64,000 bases of DNA. Origin: Janthinobacterium agaricidamnosum (GTDB taxonomy: Bacteria; Pseudomonadota; Gammaproteobacteria; Burkholderiales; Burkholderiaceae_D). The stretch covers positions 434,001 to 498,000 of the forward strand of contig NZ_CP033019.1 in assembly GCF_003667705.1 (NCBI RefSeq), written 5' to 3'. Position 1 is the stretch's first letter, and each line of letters begins with the position of its first letter. The notes under the pieces were generated by a model. The model ran no database searches. It was given only the letters and a program-made list of their open reading frames with translations, and was not told where the DNA came from. The translations under genes were made by a program, and so were the position numbers. Shown here piece by piece: positions 43,118-52,269 of the stretch.

Positions 43118-44326
43118 ATGACACATGCAAAGCGACTTCAATCGTTGCTGCTCGGGCTGTCTTTGACAGCGTTTGGCATCGGGCGATGGGCCACGGCGGC
43201 ACCGGCTGCCAGCACCTATCCCGGCACCGGCGGTCCCGTGCCGTTCGAAATGAATCTGCAACCGCCGGCGACACAGATCGCCCATGAAATCTACGATTTG
43301 CACACCCTGATGATGATCATCTGCCTGGTGATCTTCGTGGCCGTGTTCGGCGTCATGTTCTATTCCATCTTCAAGCACCGCAAGTCCCTGGGCCACAAGC
43401 CGGCCACTTTCCACGAAAGCACCACCGTCGAGATCGCCTGGACCGTCGTGCCTTTCCTGATCGTCATCGGCATGGCCCTGCCTGCCACGCGCACCGTGGT
43501 CGGCATGAAGGACACCTCGAACGCCGACATCACCATCAAGGCCACCGGCATGCAGTGGAAATGGGGCTATGACTACCTGAAAGGCGAGGGCGAAGGCATT
43601 TCCTTCCTCTCCAACCTGGCCACGCCGCGCTCGCAAGTGGGTGCGCCAGGCGCGCCGCCGACGGAAAAACGGGGTGAAAACTACCTGATCGAAGTCGACA
43701 ACGAAGTCGTCGTGCCGGTCAACAAGAAGATCCGCGTGGTACTGACGGCCAACGACGTCATCCACGCTTGGTCCGTGCCCGCCTTTGGCGTCAAGCAGGA
43801 TGCGATTCCCGGCTTCGTACGCGACACCTGGTTCAAGGCCGACCATATCGGCACCTTCCGCGGCAATTGCGCCGAGCTGTGCGGCAAGGAACATGCGTTC
43901 ATGCCCATCGTCGTCAAGGTCGTCTCCGCCGACGACTACAAGGCCTGGGTTGATGTAAAACAAAAGGAAATGGCCGCATTGGCTGATGATCCAAGCAAGG
44001 TGTGGACCATCGACGAATTGAAGGTCAAGGGCGAGAAAGTGTATACGGCCAACTGCGTGGTCTGCCACCAGGCGACCGGCAAGGGCGTACCGGGGGCATT
44101 TGCGCCGCTGGACGGCTCGGCCGTGGTGAACGGCCCGAAAGCTGATCAGATCCACGTCTTGCTGAACGGGCAAAAGAGCGGCAAGTATCCCGCCGAAATG
44201 CCGGCATGGAAACAGCTGTCCGACACGGAAATTGCCGCAGTGATCACTTACACGCGCAATTCCTGGTCGAACAAGGCCGCAGAGAACATCGTTCAACCAG
44301 CCGAAGTCGTGGCTGCACGCAAGTAA
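43118..44326 (+). CDS. ctaC: cytochrome c oxidase subunit II with C-terminal cytochrome c domain
   Basis: This 402-residue protein has a signal peptide and two membrane helices (near 65-90 and 105-130). A CuA domain (GNCAELCGKEHAFM, Cys about 251 and 255, with DVIHAWSVP earlier) follows, then a fused cytochrome c domain with a CVVCH heme-binding motif at about 313. The fusion defines a caa3-type subunit II, which takes electrons from a membrane-tethered c heme. ATG 43118 (MTHAKRLQS) gives a normal signal peptide; the upstream open frame is rejected. ctaD follows after 13 bases. Confidence 0.95.
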   Translation: MTHAKRLQSLLLGLSLTAFGIGRWATAAPAASTYPGTGGPVPFEMNLQPPATQIAHEIYDLHTLMMIICLVIFVAVFGVMFYSIFKHRKSLGHKPATFHESTTVEIAWTVVPFLIVIGMALPATRTVVGMKDTSNADITIKATGMQWKWGYDYLKGEGEGISFLSNLATPRSQVGAPGAPPTEKRGENYLIEVDNEVVVPVNKKIRVVLTANDVIHAWSVPAFGVKQDAIPGFVRDTWFKADHIGTFRGNCAELCGKEHAFMPIVVKVVSADDYKAWVDVKQKEMAALADDPSKVWTIDELKVKGEKVYTANCVVCHQATGKGVPGAFAPLDGSAVVNGPKADQIHVLLNGQKSGKYPAEMPAWKQLSDTEIAAVITYTRNSWSNKAAENIVQPAEVVAARK

Positions 44327-44339
44327 TTAGGAGCCGCAT

Positions 44340-45938
44340 ATGAGTACGAGCACGAGCACCTTGGACCACGCCGGTCACGATCACGACCATGCCCACGACC
44401 ACCCGACCGGCTACCGCCGCTGGCTGTTTGCCACCAACCACAAGGATATCGGTACGTTGTACCTGTGGTTTTCGTTCATCATGCTGCTGTCGGGCGGCGT
44501 GCTGGCCCTGATGATCCGTACGGAACTGTTTCATCCAGGCTTGCAATTCTTTCACCCGGAATTTTTTAATCAACTGACCACCATGCACGGCCTGGTGATG
44601 GTGTTTGGCGCCATCATGCCGGCCTTCGTCGGCTACGCCAACTGGATGATCCCGCTGCAAGTGGGCGCGTCCGACATGGCGTTTGCCCGCATGAACAATT
44701 TCTCGTTCTGGCTGCTGCCGCCGGCCGCGCTGCTGCTGGCCACGTCATTCCTCGTACCGGGCGGCGCCACGGCTGCCGGCTGGACCCTGTATGCGCCGCT
44801 GTCGACGCAGATGGGCCCCGGCATGGACATGGCGATTTTTGCCATGCATCTGATGGGCGCCTCGTCCATCATGGGTTCGATCAACATCATCGTCACCATC
44901 CTGAACATGCGCGCCCCCGGCATGACCCTGATGAAAATGCCGATGTTCTGCTGGACCTGGCTCATTACCGCGTATCTGTTGATCGCCGTCATGCCCGTGC
45001 TGGCCGGCGCCATCACCATGACCCTGACGGACCGCCATTTCGGCACCTCGTTCTTTAATGCGGCAGGCGGCGGCGACCCCGTCATGTACCAGCACATCTT
45101 CTGGTTCTTCGGCCATCCCGAGGTCTACATCATGATTCTGCCGGCCTTCGGCATCGTCTCGCAGATTCTGCCCGCGTTTGCCCGCAAGCCCCTGTTCGGC
45201 TATGCCTCGATGGTCTACGCTACCGCTTCCATCGCGATTCTGTCCTTCATCGTCTGGGCGCACCACATGTTTACCACCGGCATGCCGGTGACGAGCCAGC
45301 TGTTCTTCATGTACGCGACCATGCTGATCGCCGTGCCCACGGGCGTGAAAGTGTTCAACTGGATCGCCACCATGTGGAAGGGCTCGATGACGTTCGAAAC
45401 GCCGATGCTGTTCTCGGTGGGCTTCATCTTCGTGTTTACCATGGGCGGCTTCACGGGCCTGATCCTGGCCGTCACGCCGATCGACATCCAGCTGCAGGAT
45501 ACCTATTATGTGGTGGCGCACTTCCACTACGTGCTGGTGGCCGGTTCGCTGTTCGCCCTGTTCGCCGGTTTCTACTACTGGTCGCCGAAATGGACGGGCC
45601 ATATGTACAACGAGACGCGCGGCAAGATCCACTTCTGGCTGTCCCTGATCACGTTCAACGTGACCTTCTTCCCGATGCACTTCCTGGGTCTGGCCGGCAT
45701 GCCGCGCCGCTACGCCGACTATCCGGCGCAGTTCACGGACTTTAATATGATCGCCTCGATCGGCGGCTTCGGTTTCGGCCTGATGCAGGTGTACTTCCTG
45801 TTCTTCGTCGTCTTGCCGACCATCCGCGGCGGCAAGGCTGCGCCGGCGAAACCATGGGAAGGCGCGGAAGGCCTGGAATGGACCGTGCCGAGCCCGGCGC
45901 CGTTCCACACGTTTGAAACGCCGCCGACCGTGAAATAA
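44340..45938 (+). CDS. ctaD: cytochrome c oxidase subunit I
   Basis: This 532-residue protein has twelve membrane helices and carries heme a, heme a3 and Cu[19 protein letters not shown] (CuB ligand and Tyr), HHMFTTGMP and the C-terminal [13 protein letters not shown] heme-ligand motif are intact. The N terminus is His-rich ([12 protein letters not shown]). It pumps protons while reducing oxygen to water. GGAG lies before ATG 44340. It is followed by the small assembly gene. Confidence 0.97.
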   Translation: MSTSTSTLDHAGHDHDHAHDHPTGYRRWLFATNHKDIGTLYLWFSFIMLLSGGVLALMIRTELFHPGLQFFHPEFFNQLTTMHGLVMVFGAIMPAFVGYANWMIPLQVGASDMAFARMNNFSFWLLPPAALLLATSFLVPGGATAAGWTLYAPLSTQMGPGMDMAIFAMHLMGASSIMGSINIIVTILNMRAPGMTLMKMPMFCWTWLITAYLLIAVMPVLAGAITMTLTDRHFGTSFFNAAGGGDPVMYQHIFWFFGHPEVYIMILPAFGIVSQILPAFARKPLFGYASMVYATASIAILSFIVWAHHMFTTGMPVTSQLFFMYATMLIAVPTGVKVFNWIATMWKGSMTFETPMLFSVGFIFVFTMGGFTGLILAVTPIDIQLQDTYYVVAHFHYVLVAGSLFALFAGFYYWSPKWTGHMYNETRGKIHFWLSLITFNVTFFPMHFLGLAGMPRRYADYPAQFTDFNMIASIGGFGFGLMQVYFLFFVVLPTIRGGKAAPAKPWEGAEGLEWTVPSPAPFHTFETPPTVK

Positions 45939-45989
45939 GGTATCGCGGGCCGGCGTGTTGCGCGGCCCGTCTTGAATAAAGTGCCTGCC

Positions 45990-46106
45990 ATGACCGAAGT
46001 GAAAACTGAGCGCAAGAAACCGAACAACCTGCGTACCGGGCTGATCTTGGCCGCCCTGGCGGCCTTCTTCTTCCTGTCCGTGTTCGTCAAGCGCATGTGG
46101 CTCTGA
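45990..46106 (+). CDS. cytochrome oxidase small assembly protein (38 residues)
   Basis: This small ORF between ctaD and ctaG encodes 38 residues: a basic N terminus (MTEVKTERKKPNNLRTG) and one membrane helix (LILAALAAFFFLSVFV) ending KRMWL. Its position and size match the 'cytochrome oxidase small assembly protein' found between subunit I and CtaG in Burkholderiales. It ends one base before the ctaG start. It is likely real because of the tight packing and the single-helix layout. Confidence 0.75.
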   Translation: MTEVKTERKKPNNLRTGLILAALAAFFFLSVFVKRMWL

Positions 46107-46107
46107 C

Positions 46108-46680
46108 GTGACGACGCCCCACCAACAGGAAACACGCGGCCTGAACCGCAAGATGCTGGGCAAGCTGCTCGTCATTGCCGTGCTGATGTTCGGCTTTGGC
46201 TATGCCCTGATTCCCGTCTACAAGCAGATTTGCGAAGTGATGGGCATTAACGTGCTGACGCAAAAAGATGGCACGGTGGCCTACGACAACAATACGCAGG
46301 TCGATACGACGCGCAGCATCACCGTCGAGTTCGACGGCAATGCGCAGGGCCCATGGCGCTTCCGCCCGACCGTCTCGAGCATGCAGGTGCATCCGGGCGA
46401 GCTGGTGACCGTCCTGTATGAAGTGGTCAACACGCAAAACCGCGTCGTCAACGCGCAAGCGATTCCCAGCTACGCGCCGCAGAGCGCCACGCCGCATTTC
46501 AAGAAGGTCGAGTGCTTCTGCTTCAAGCAGCAGACCTTGAAGGCCCACGAAGCGCGGCAGATGCCGGTGGTGTTCTTCCTCGATCCGGCCCTGCCGAAAG
46601 AGGTGAAGACCATCACCCTGTCGTACACGTTTTTCGAGATTGCCGGTCTGAGCCAGGCTCAGACGCCGGCCGTCCAATAG
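46108..46680 (+). CDS. ctaG: cytochrome c oxidase assembly protein CtaG (Cox11)
   Basis: This 190-residue single-span protein delivers copper to the CuB site of subunit I. The N-terminal helix (LLVIAVLMFGFGYALIPVY), the FRPTVSSMQVHPGE segment and the copper-binding KVECFCFKQQ motif (CFC) are intact, as is VVFFLDPALP near the end. The start is GTG 46108, two bases after the previous stop. DUF2970 follows. Confidence 0.95.
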   Translation: MTTPHQQETRGLNRKMLGKLLVIAVLMFGFGYALIPVYKQICEVMGINVLTQKDGTVAYDNNTQVDTTRSITVEFDGNAQGPWRFRPTVSSMQVHPGELVTVLYEVVNTQNRVVNAQAIPSYAPQSATPHFKKVECFCFKQQTLKAHEARQMPVVFFLDPALPKEVKTITLSYTFFEIAGLSQAQTPAVQ

Positions 46681-46689
46681 GAGAGTGTC

Positions 46690-46896
46690 ATGGGCGAATC
46701 CAAGCAGCCGGAAAAAGCGTCGTTCCTGTATTCGCTGCGGGCCGTCGTCTGGTCGTTCACGGGACTGCGCCGCAAGAGCGATTTCGACACGGATTCGGCC
46801 AAGCTCAATCCCGTGCACATCGTCATCGCCGGTTTCCTGGTGGTGGCTTGCCTGATCGGCATCCTGATTTCAATTGTTAAATTCGTCGTTTTATAA
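46690..46896 (+). CDS. DUF2970 small membrane protein
   Basis: This 68-residue protein has a conserved N-terminal segment (SFLYSLRAVVWSFTGLRRKSDFD) and one C-terminal membrane helix (HIVIAGFLVVACLIGILISIV), the layout of DUF2970. These proteins occur between ctaG and ctaE in betaproteobacteria, and a role in oxidase assembly is inferred from position only. GGAG precedes ATG 46690. Confidence 0.88.
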   Translation: MGESKQPEKASFLYSLRAVVWSFTGLRRKSDFDTDSAKLNPVHIVIAGFLVVACLIGILISIVKFVVL

Positions 46897-46936
46897 ATTA
46901 TAAAAAACCACCCTATAAGTTTTTGAGGAGATGATG

Positions 46937-47797
46937 ATGAGTTCCAACCACGCCGCCGTACCTTATTATTTCGTGCCCGGCCCGTCGCGCTGGCCCATGC
47001 TGGGCGGCGCCAGCCTGCTGCTGACCATGATCGGCGCCTCGGCCTGGGTCAACGACGTCTCCTGGGGCCCGTACGTGAATTACCTGGGCATCGCCGGCAT
47101 CCTGCTGGTGCTGTATTTCTGGTTCGGCGACGCCATCAGCGAATCGGAACAGGGCCTGTACAGCGAGCGCATCGATCACTCCTTCCGCTGGAGCATGAGC
47201 TGGTTCATCTTTTCGGAAGTCATGTTCTTCGCCGCCTTCTTCGGCGCCCTGTTCTACGCGCGCAGCATCTCGATGCCATGGCTGGCCGACCTCGACCACA
47301 AGGTGATCTGGCCCGATTTCGCCGCCCACTGGGGCAATACGGGCCCGGCCGGCACGGTGCAGGAATTCACCACCATGACGCCGTTCTGGATTCCGACCAT
47401 CAATACGGCCCTGCTGCTGACGTCGGGTGTCACCCTGACGATTTCCCACCACGCGCTGCGCGCCGGCCACCGCGCCATGACGGCCCTGTTCCTGTTCGCC
47501 ACCATCGTGCTGGGCGCCATTTTCATGGGCTTCCAGGTCTACGAATACATGCACGCCTACAGCGAACTGAACTTGAAATTGACGTCCGGCATCTACGGCG
47601 CCACCTTCTTCATGCTGACGGGCTTCCACGGCTTCCATGTGACCCTGGGCGCCATCATGCTGTCCGTCATCCTGTACCGCGTGCTGAAAGGCCACTTCAC
47701 GCCCGAGCACCACTTCGGCTTCGAAGGCGCCGCCTGGTACTGGCACTTTGTCGACGTCGTCTGGCTGGGCCTGTACGTGGTCGTGTATTGGTTATAA
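46937..47797 (+). CDS. ctaE: cytochrome c oxidase subunit III
   Basis: This 286-residue seven-helix subunit has SWFIFSEVMFFAAFFGALFYAR, ALLLTSGVTLTISHHALRAG and the C-terminal WYWHFVDVVWLGLYVVVYW typical of subunit III. Three ATGs in tandem occur at 46931, 46934 and 46937. I take the third because GAGGAG at 46925-46930 is then correctly spaced. A strong terminator follows, closing the ctaC-ctaE operon. Confidence 0.95.
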   Translation: MSSNHAAVPYYFVPGPSRWPMLGGASLLLTMIGASAWVNDVSWGPYVNYLGIAGILLVLYFWFGDAISESEQGLYSERIDHSFRWSMSWFIFSEVMFFAAFFGALFYARSISMPWLADLDHKVIWPDFAAHWGNTGPAGTVQEFTTMTPFWIPTINTALLLTSGVTLTISHHALRAGHRAMTALFLFATIVLGAIFMGFQVYEYMHAYSELNLKLTSGIYGATFFMLTGFHGFHVTLGAIMLSVILYRVLKGHFTPEHHFGFEGAAWYWHFVDVVWLGLYVVVYWL

Positions 47798-47847
47798 TGG
47801 CGGGGCAGGGCGCGCGTTGTTGAGGGGCGCGCCGGCACCATAAAAAA

Positions 47848-47882
47848 AAGCCGTACCGGGACATCCTGGGTACGGCTTTTTT
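47848..47882 (+). terminator. rho-independent terminator after ctaE
   Basis: A 10-bp stem (AAGCCGTACC / GGTACGGCTT) with an 11-base loop is flanked by an A-run on the left and six T on the right. The A-run lets it work in both directions, which suits the convergent DUF2909 gene. Confidence 0.92.
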
Positions 47883-47926
47883 CTTAGTGTGAAGAATTTT
47901 GCTAAGCAAGCAACGTCGTTGGCAAC

Positions 47927-47953
47927 GGGGTCAGACCCGTCGGGTCTGACCCC
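47927..47953. repeat. 27-base perfect palindrome
   Basis: GGGGTCAGACCCG and CGGGTCTGACCCC are exact inverted copies around one T. The outer AACGG/CCGTT bases extend the symmetry. It lies just downstream of the DUF2909 gene. GGGGTCAGACCC-type repeats are, to my recollection, widespread in Oxalobacteraceae and other Burkholderiales genomes, so this is probably a dispersed palindromic repeat, not a gene-specific operator. Confidence 0.85.
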
Positions 47954-47958
47954 AGCCG

Positions 47959-48159
47959 TTAATGTATGCCCGTCGGCTGGATGTAACCCAGATGATGCGC
48001 CAGCAGGATCAGCAAAAACAGGGTGATCGACAAGCCCACGCGCAGGGCCAGCGCCTGCACGGTGCGGTTGCTCTTGCCCTTGTCGCGCATGAGGAAGAAC
48101 AGGGCCGAGCCCAGGCTGCCCAGGATCAGGATGAAGGCGACGGCAACGAGGATTTTCAT
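47959..48159 (-). CDS. DUF2909 twin-transmembrane protein
   Basis: This 66-residue protein has two membrane helices around a conserved loop (SALFFLMRDKGKSNRTVQALALRVGLS), which is the DUF2909 'twin transmembrane protein' family. The start is ATG 48159. It is always found near cytochrome oxidase genes in betaproteobacteria. It is divergent from the SURF1 gene, 36 bases away. Confidence 0.88.
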   Translation of the reverse strand: MKILVAVAFILILGSLGSALFFLMRDKGKSNRTVQALALRVGLSITLFLLILLAHHLGYIQPTGIH

Positions 48160-48195
48160 GGATGGTAGCGCCAGGCTTGAGGAGGTTTCATTGTA

Positions 48196-48942
48196 ATGCG
48201 TATCCGCTTCCATTTTAGATGGATTCCATTTGTTGTAATGCTGCTACTGGTGGCCCTGGGTGTCTCTCTGGCGCAGTGGCAGCAGCGCCGTGCCGACGAG
48301 AAAGTCGCCCGTGCCGCCCGGCTCGAGGCCGGCAACCAGGCCGCGCCGCTGGCCTTGACGGCCGCGCCGCTGCTGCCGGCCGATGCGCAAGCGATCGAGT
48401 TTCGCCGCGTCACCGTCACGGGCCATTTCGTGCCCGCCTGGACGGTCTACCTGGACAACCGCCCCTACAAGGGCCAGGCCGGTTTCCACGTGCTCACGCC
48501 ATTTCAAATAGACGGTTCCCCCATGCACGTACTGGTGGCGCAGGGCTGGTTGCCGCGCAACAATGCCGAGCGCACGCGCATTCCCGACTACGCCACGCCC
48601 ACGGGTACGGTGACGATCACCGGCATCGCGCGCCTGAACGCGGGCCATGTGATGGAACTGGGCACGACGCCGGCCCTGGCGCCGCGCGCCATCGTGCAAA
48701 ATGCCGATATGGACCAGCTGGCCCGGGCCAGCGGCCTGGCCCTGCAGCCCTTTATCCTCGAACAAACAGTCGACCCAGGTGATCCGCCAGCATCCGGCCA
48801 GCTTCCCGTGCGCGACTGGCCGGCGCCCGACCTGGGCGCCGACAAGCACCGCGGCTATGCTTTCCAGTGGTATGCACTGGCACTGATGGCTTTTTTATTT
48901 TTTGTCTTTACAGGATTTCGACGTGCAAACAAACAGCCCTGA
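48196..48942 (+). CDS. SURF1-family cytochrome oxidase biogenesis protein
   Basis: This 248-residue protein has one membrane helix at each end (about 9-27 and 221-240) and a periplasmic domain with SLAQWQQRRADEK, VYLDNRPYKGQAGFHVLTP and VAQGWLPRN, all typical of SURF1. SURF1 inserts heme a into subunit I. Its last 20 bases overlap the following gene. Confidence 0.93.
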   Translation: MRIRFHFRWIPFVVMLLLVALGVSLAQWQQRRADEKVARAARLEAGNQAAPLALTAAPLLPADAQAIEFRRVTVTGHFVPAWTVYLDNRPYKGQAGFHVLTPFQIDGSPMHVLVAQGWLPRNNAERTRIPDYATPTGTVTITGIARLNAGHVMELGTTPALAPRAIVQNADMDQLARASGLALQPFILEQTVDPGDPPASGQLPVRDWPAPDLGADKHRGYAFQWYALALMAFLFFVFTGFRRANKQP

Positions 48943-49552
48943 AGCAACGCAAGACAACGGCAACAAGCAGCTGCAAAACACGGGACGGTGGAAACTATTG
49001 GCCGTGGTGGCCGTGTGCGCCTTTCCCATCATCGCCTCGTATTTCACGTATTACATCATCAAGCCCACGGGCCGCAACAACTACGGCGCCCTGATCGACC
49101 CGCGCTTGCACCCGATACCGGAAGCCCAGCTGCAGGTGACGGAACTGGACGGCAAGCCCGCGCCGCTGGCCCAGTTCAAGGGCAAGTGGGTGCTGCTGCA
49201 GACGGGGCCGTCCGATTGCCAGGAAGCATGCAAGAAGCAATTGTTTGACATGCAACAACTGCGTTTGATGCAGGGCAAGGAACGTGAACGCCTCGAGCGG
49301 GTGTGGCTGGTGACGGACGCTCAGCCGCTTGACACGCTCGTGATGCGGGAATTCGACGGCACCAGCATGCTGCGCGTGAATAATGACGCCTTAAAGGCGT
49401 GGCTGCCCGTGGAGCCGGGCGGCAAGACCAGCGACCACTTATATTTGATCGATCCGCTGGGCAACCTGATGATGCGCTTCCCGAAAGACGCGGACCCGAA
49501 CAAGATCAAGAAAGACATCGCCAAGCTGCTCAAAGCTTCGGCGATCGGTTAA
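48923..49552 (+). CDS. thioredoxin-like membrane protein with CxxxC motif (SCO-related)
   Basis: This 209-residue protein has an N-terminal membrane helix (LLAVVAVCAFPIIASYFTYYI). A thioredoxin-fold domain carries GPSDCQEACKKQ, a Cys-x3-Cys pair at about 98-102 like the copper site of SCO proteins, and later DHLYLIDPLGNLMMRF. I start at GTG 48923, since AGGA lies seven bases upstream; an in-frame TTG at 48902 is possible. It overlaps the SURF1 gene and precedes ctaA by 9 bases. It likely assists copper or thiol chemistry in CuA assembly. Confidence 0.8.
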   Translation: MQTNSPEATQDNGNKQLQNTGRWKLLAVVAVCAFPIIASYFTYYIIKPTGRNNYGALIDPRLHPIPEAQLQVTELDGKPAPLAQFKGKWVLLQTGPSDCQEACKKQLFDMQQLRLMQGKERERLERVWLVTDAQPLDTLVMREFDGTSMLRVNNDALKAWLPVEPGGKTSDHLYLIDPLGNLMMRFPKDADPNKIKKDIAKLLKASAIG

Positions 49553-49561
49553 GGGGAACGC

Positions 49562-50746
49562 ATGCCGACGATGCATCTCTCCGCGCTGGCCCAGCTGGGC
49601 TTGACGGGTCTGCTGGTGGCGCTGCTGCCTTTGAGCATGGTGTGGGTGTCCGCGGACGCCAATAAATACCGCAAGCTCGTGTGGATCGCCGTCTTCCTGA
49701 CGGTCGACCTGATCATGTTCGGCGGTTTTACACGCCTGTCCGATTCCGGCCTGGGCTGCCCTGACTGGCCTGGTTGTTATGGTTCTGCCAATCCTTTCCT
49801 GGCGCACGAACATATCGTGGCGGCGGAAACCCTGATGCCGACGGGCCCCGTCACGGTAGTGAAAGCGTGGATCGAAATGACGCACCGCTACCTGGCCATG
49901 GCCATCGGCGTCTTGATCGTGGCGATGATGGTGCAGGCGTGGCGCCAGTGGAGAAAGAGCAAGCGCGAGGAATTCGCCCCCGCGCTGCCGACGGCGCTGT
50001 TCCTGTTCGTCTGCCTGCAAGGCGCGTTCGGCGCCTGGACTGTCACCTTGAAGCTGCAACCGGTGATCGTCACCATCCACTTGCTGCTGGGCATGGGCTT
50101 GCTGGCCATGCTGACGTGGCTGGGCGGGCGCCAGGATCATGCCGTCAAACCCCTGCTGCGCGCCGATGCGGACGCTGCCGTGCTGCGCCCCGTGCGCGCG
50201 CTGGCTGTCATGTCGCTCGTGCTCTTGACGGTGCAGATCGCGCTCGGTGGCTGGGTGAGCACCAACTACGCCACCCTGGCCTGCACGGATTTCCCCCTGT
50301 GCGGCGGCAAGGTGATTCCGGAGATGGATTTCGAGCATGGTTTCCACCTGTGGCGCGAACTGGGCAAGACGGCCGCCGGCCACTATTTGCCGTTTTCCGC
50401 GCTGACGGCCATCCACTGGGTGCACCGCAACTTCGCCTTCATCGTGCTGGCCGGCATCGGCTATACCGTGTGGCGGGCGTGGAAATTGCCATCCTTGCGC
50501 GGCACGGCCCGCTGGGTGGCGCTGGTGCTGGCCCTGCAGGCGGCCACGGGCCTGGCGACCATCTACCTGAGCTGGCCATTGTCGATTGCCGTGCTGCATA
50601 ACGGCGGGGCGGCGCTGCTCGTGTTGTTGCTGACCATGTTAAACTACAAGGCTAAATTCCAACTCGATGTAGCGCGCAATGTTCAGCGCGCTTGCGCCGC
50701 CGCGCCAGTGCCCTCGGCACCAGCCAGTTCTTCCCGTACCGCATAA
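49562..50746 (+). CDS. ctaA: heme A synthase (COX15/CtaA)
   Basis: This 394-residue polytopic enzyme converts heme O to heme A. The first half has FGGFTRLSDSGLGCPDWPGCYG, EMTHRYLAMAIG and TIHLLLGM; the second half has GGWVSTNYATLACTDFPLC, AIHWVHRNFAFIV and AVLHNGG. These supply four conserved heme-ligand histidines. It is directly followed by ctaB with no gap (TAA ATG), so the two are cotranscribed. Confidence 0.95.
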   Translation: MPTMHLSALAQLGLTGLLVALLPLSMVWVSADANKYRKLVWIAVFLTVDLIMFGGFTRLSDSGLGCPDWPGCYGSANPFLAHEHIVAAETLMPTGPVTVVKAWIEMTHRYLAMAIGVLIVAMMVQAWRQWRKSKREEFAPALPTALFLFVCLQGAFGAWTVTLKLQPVIVTIHLLLGMGLLAMLTWLGGRQDHAVKPLLRADADAAVLRPVRALAVMSLVLLTVQIALGGWVSTNYATLACTDFPLCGGKVIPEMDFEHGFHLWRELGKTAAGHYLPFSALTAIHWVHRNFAFIVLAGIGYTVWRAWKLPSLRGTARWVALVLALQAATGLATIYLSWPLSIAVLHNGGAALLVLLLTMLNYKAKFQLDVARNVQRACAAAPVPSAPASSSRTA

Positions 50747-51646
50747 ATGACTACTCAGACCATCAGCCGTAAACCATCTCCCCGCATCGCCCAGTACTGG
50801 GCGCTGACCAAGCCCCGCGTGACGCAGCTGGCCGTATTTTGCGCCGTCATCGGCATGTTCCTGGCCAGCGAGGAGTTGCCTGACTGGCATGCGGTGGTGT
50901 TCGGCACCATCGGCATCTGGCTGCTGGCCGGCGCCGCGTTTGCCGTCAATTGCCTGGCCGAGCGCGAGATCGATGCGCGCATGGCCCGCACGGCGCGCCG
51001 TCCGATGGCCATGGGCGACATCACGGTGAAACAGACGGTGGTGTTCGCGCTCGTGATCGGCGGCCTGGGCATGGCGATTTTGTATCACCTCGTCAATCCG
51101 CTGACCATGTGGCTGACCTTTGTCACGTTTGTCGGCTATGCGCTGATCTACACCATGGTGCTCAAACCCGCCACGCCGCAAAACATCGTCATCGGCGGCC
51201 TGTCCGGCGCCATGCCGCCCGCGCTGGGCTGGGCGGCCGTCGCCAACGACGTGCCGATGCAGGCGTGGCTGCTGGTCCTGATCATTTTCGTCTGGACGCC
51301 GCCGCACTTCTGGGCGCTGGCCATGTACCGGCGCGACGATTACGCGCGCTCGGGCCTGCCCATGCTGCCCGTCACGCACGGCATGCAATTCACGCAATTC
51401 CACGTGTGGCTGTACTCGATCGCGCTGGCCGCCACCACCTTGCTGCCGTACGCCGTGCGCATGAGCGGTCTGATCTACCTGGCCTCGGCCGTGCTGCTCA
51501 ATGCCGGCTTCCTGTATTACGCCTGGAAGATGTACCGCCACTACACGGACTTGATCGCGCGCAAAGCGTTTACTTTTTCCATCATCTACCTGGCATTGCT
51601 GTTCGCGGCCTTGCTGGTCGATCACTACATTCCCCTCGGCACATGA
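50747..51646 (+). CDS. ctaB: protoheme IX farnesyltransferase (heme O synthase)
   Basis: This 299-residue UbiA-family enzyme adds a farnesyl group (from IspA product) to protoheme to form heme [20 protein letters not shown] is the first aspartate/glutamate-rich motif. The [16 protein letters not shown] segment is the second. It overlaps the next gene by four bases (ATGA). Confidence 0.96.
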   Translation: MTTQTISRKPSPRIAQYWALTKPRVTQLAVFCAVIGMFLASEELPDWHAVVFGTIGIWLLAGAAFAVNCLAEREIDARMARTARRPMAMGDITVKQTVVFALVIGGLGMAILYHLVNPLTMWLTFVTFVGYALIYTMVLKPATPQNIVIGGLSGAMPPALGWAAVANDVPMQAWLLVLIIFVWTPPHFWALAMYRRDDYARSGLPMLPVTHGMQFTQFHVWLYSIALAATTLLPYAVRMSGLIYLASAVLLNAGFLYYAWKMYRHYTDLIARKAFTFSIIYLALLFAALLVDHYIPLGT

Positions 51647-52236
51647 AAAAATACCTGACTCTGTTGCTGGCGGCCGCGCTGGCCGTCGTCCTCGCCGGCT
51701 GCGGCAAGCCTGCCGCACCGAAGCTGGCATTCAAGAACACGGACGTGACGGGCCTGGGCTACGCGCGCGAATTCGCGCTGACGGACCACACGGGCCAGCC
51801 GCGCACCCTGGCCGACTACAAGGGCAAGCTGGTGCTGATGTTCTTCGGCTACACGCAATGCCCGGACGTCTGCCCCACGACCATGGCCGACATGGCGCAG
51901 GTGATGAAGGAAATGGGTCCGCAGGCGGACCAAGTGCAGGTGCTGTTCGTTACCGTCGACCCCGAGCGCGACACGCAGCAATTGCTGGCGCAATACGTGC
52001 CCGCCTTCGACAAGCGCTTCGTGGGCCTGTATGGCGATGCGGCCGCGACGGCCAAGGTGGCCAAGGAATTCAAGGTGTATTACGCCAAGGTCGAAGGCGA
52101 AACGGACAGCAGCTACACGGTCGACCACACGGCGGGCACCTATGTGTTCGACCGCGAAGGCAAGATCCGCGTGTTCGTGCGCCACGGCGAAAAGCCTGCC
52201 GCCATCGCGCACGATCTTAAACTTCTGCTATCCTGA
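51643..52236 (+). CDS. SCO1/SenC-family copper chaperone lipoprotein
   Basis: This 197-residue protein has a lipobox (LAGC, Cys about 20). A thioredoxin-like fold carries the copper-binding CPDVC motif (about 73-77) and a conserved His in [14 protein letters not shown] proteins load copper on the CuA site of subunit II. The ATG overlaps the ctaB stop. It completes the assembly set. Confidence 0.94.
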   Translation: MKKYLTLLLAAALAVVLAGCGKPAAPKLAFKNTDVTGLGYAREFALTDHTGQPRTLADYKGKLVLMFFGYTQCPDVCPTTMADMAQVMKEMGPQADQVQVLFVTVDPERDTQQLLAQYVPAFDKRFVGLYGDAAATAKVAKEFKVYYAKVEGETDSSYTVDHTAGTYVFDREGKIRVFVRHGEKPAAIAHDLKLLLS

Positions 52237-52269
52237 TCCGGTCGCGCCCCCGGGCGCCATCTTCAGGAT

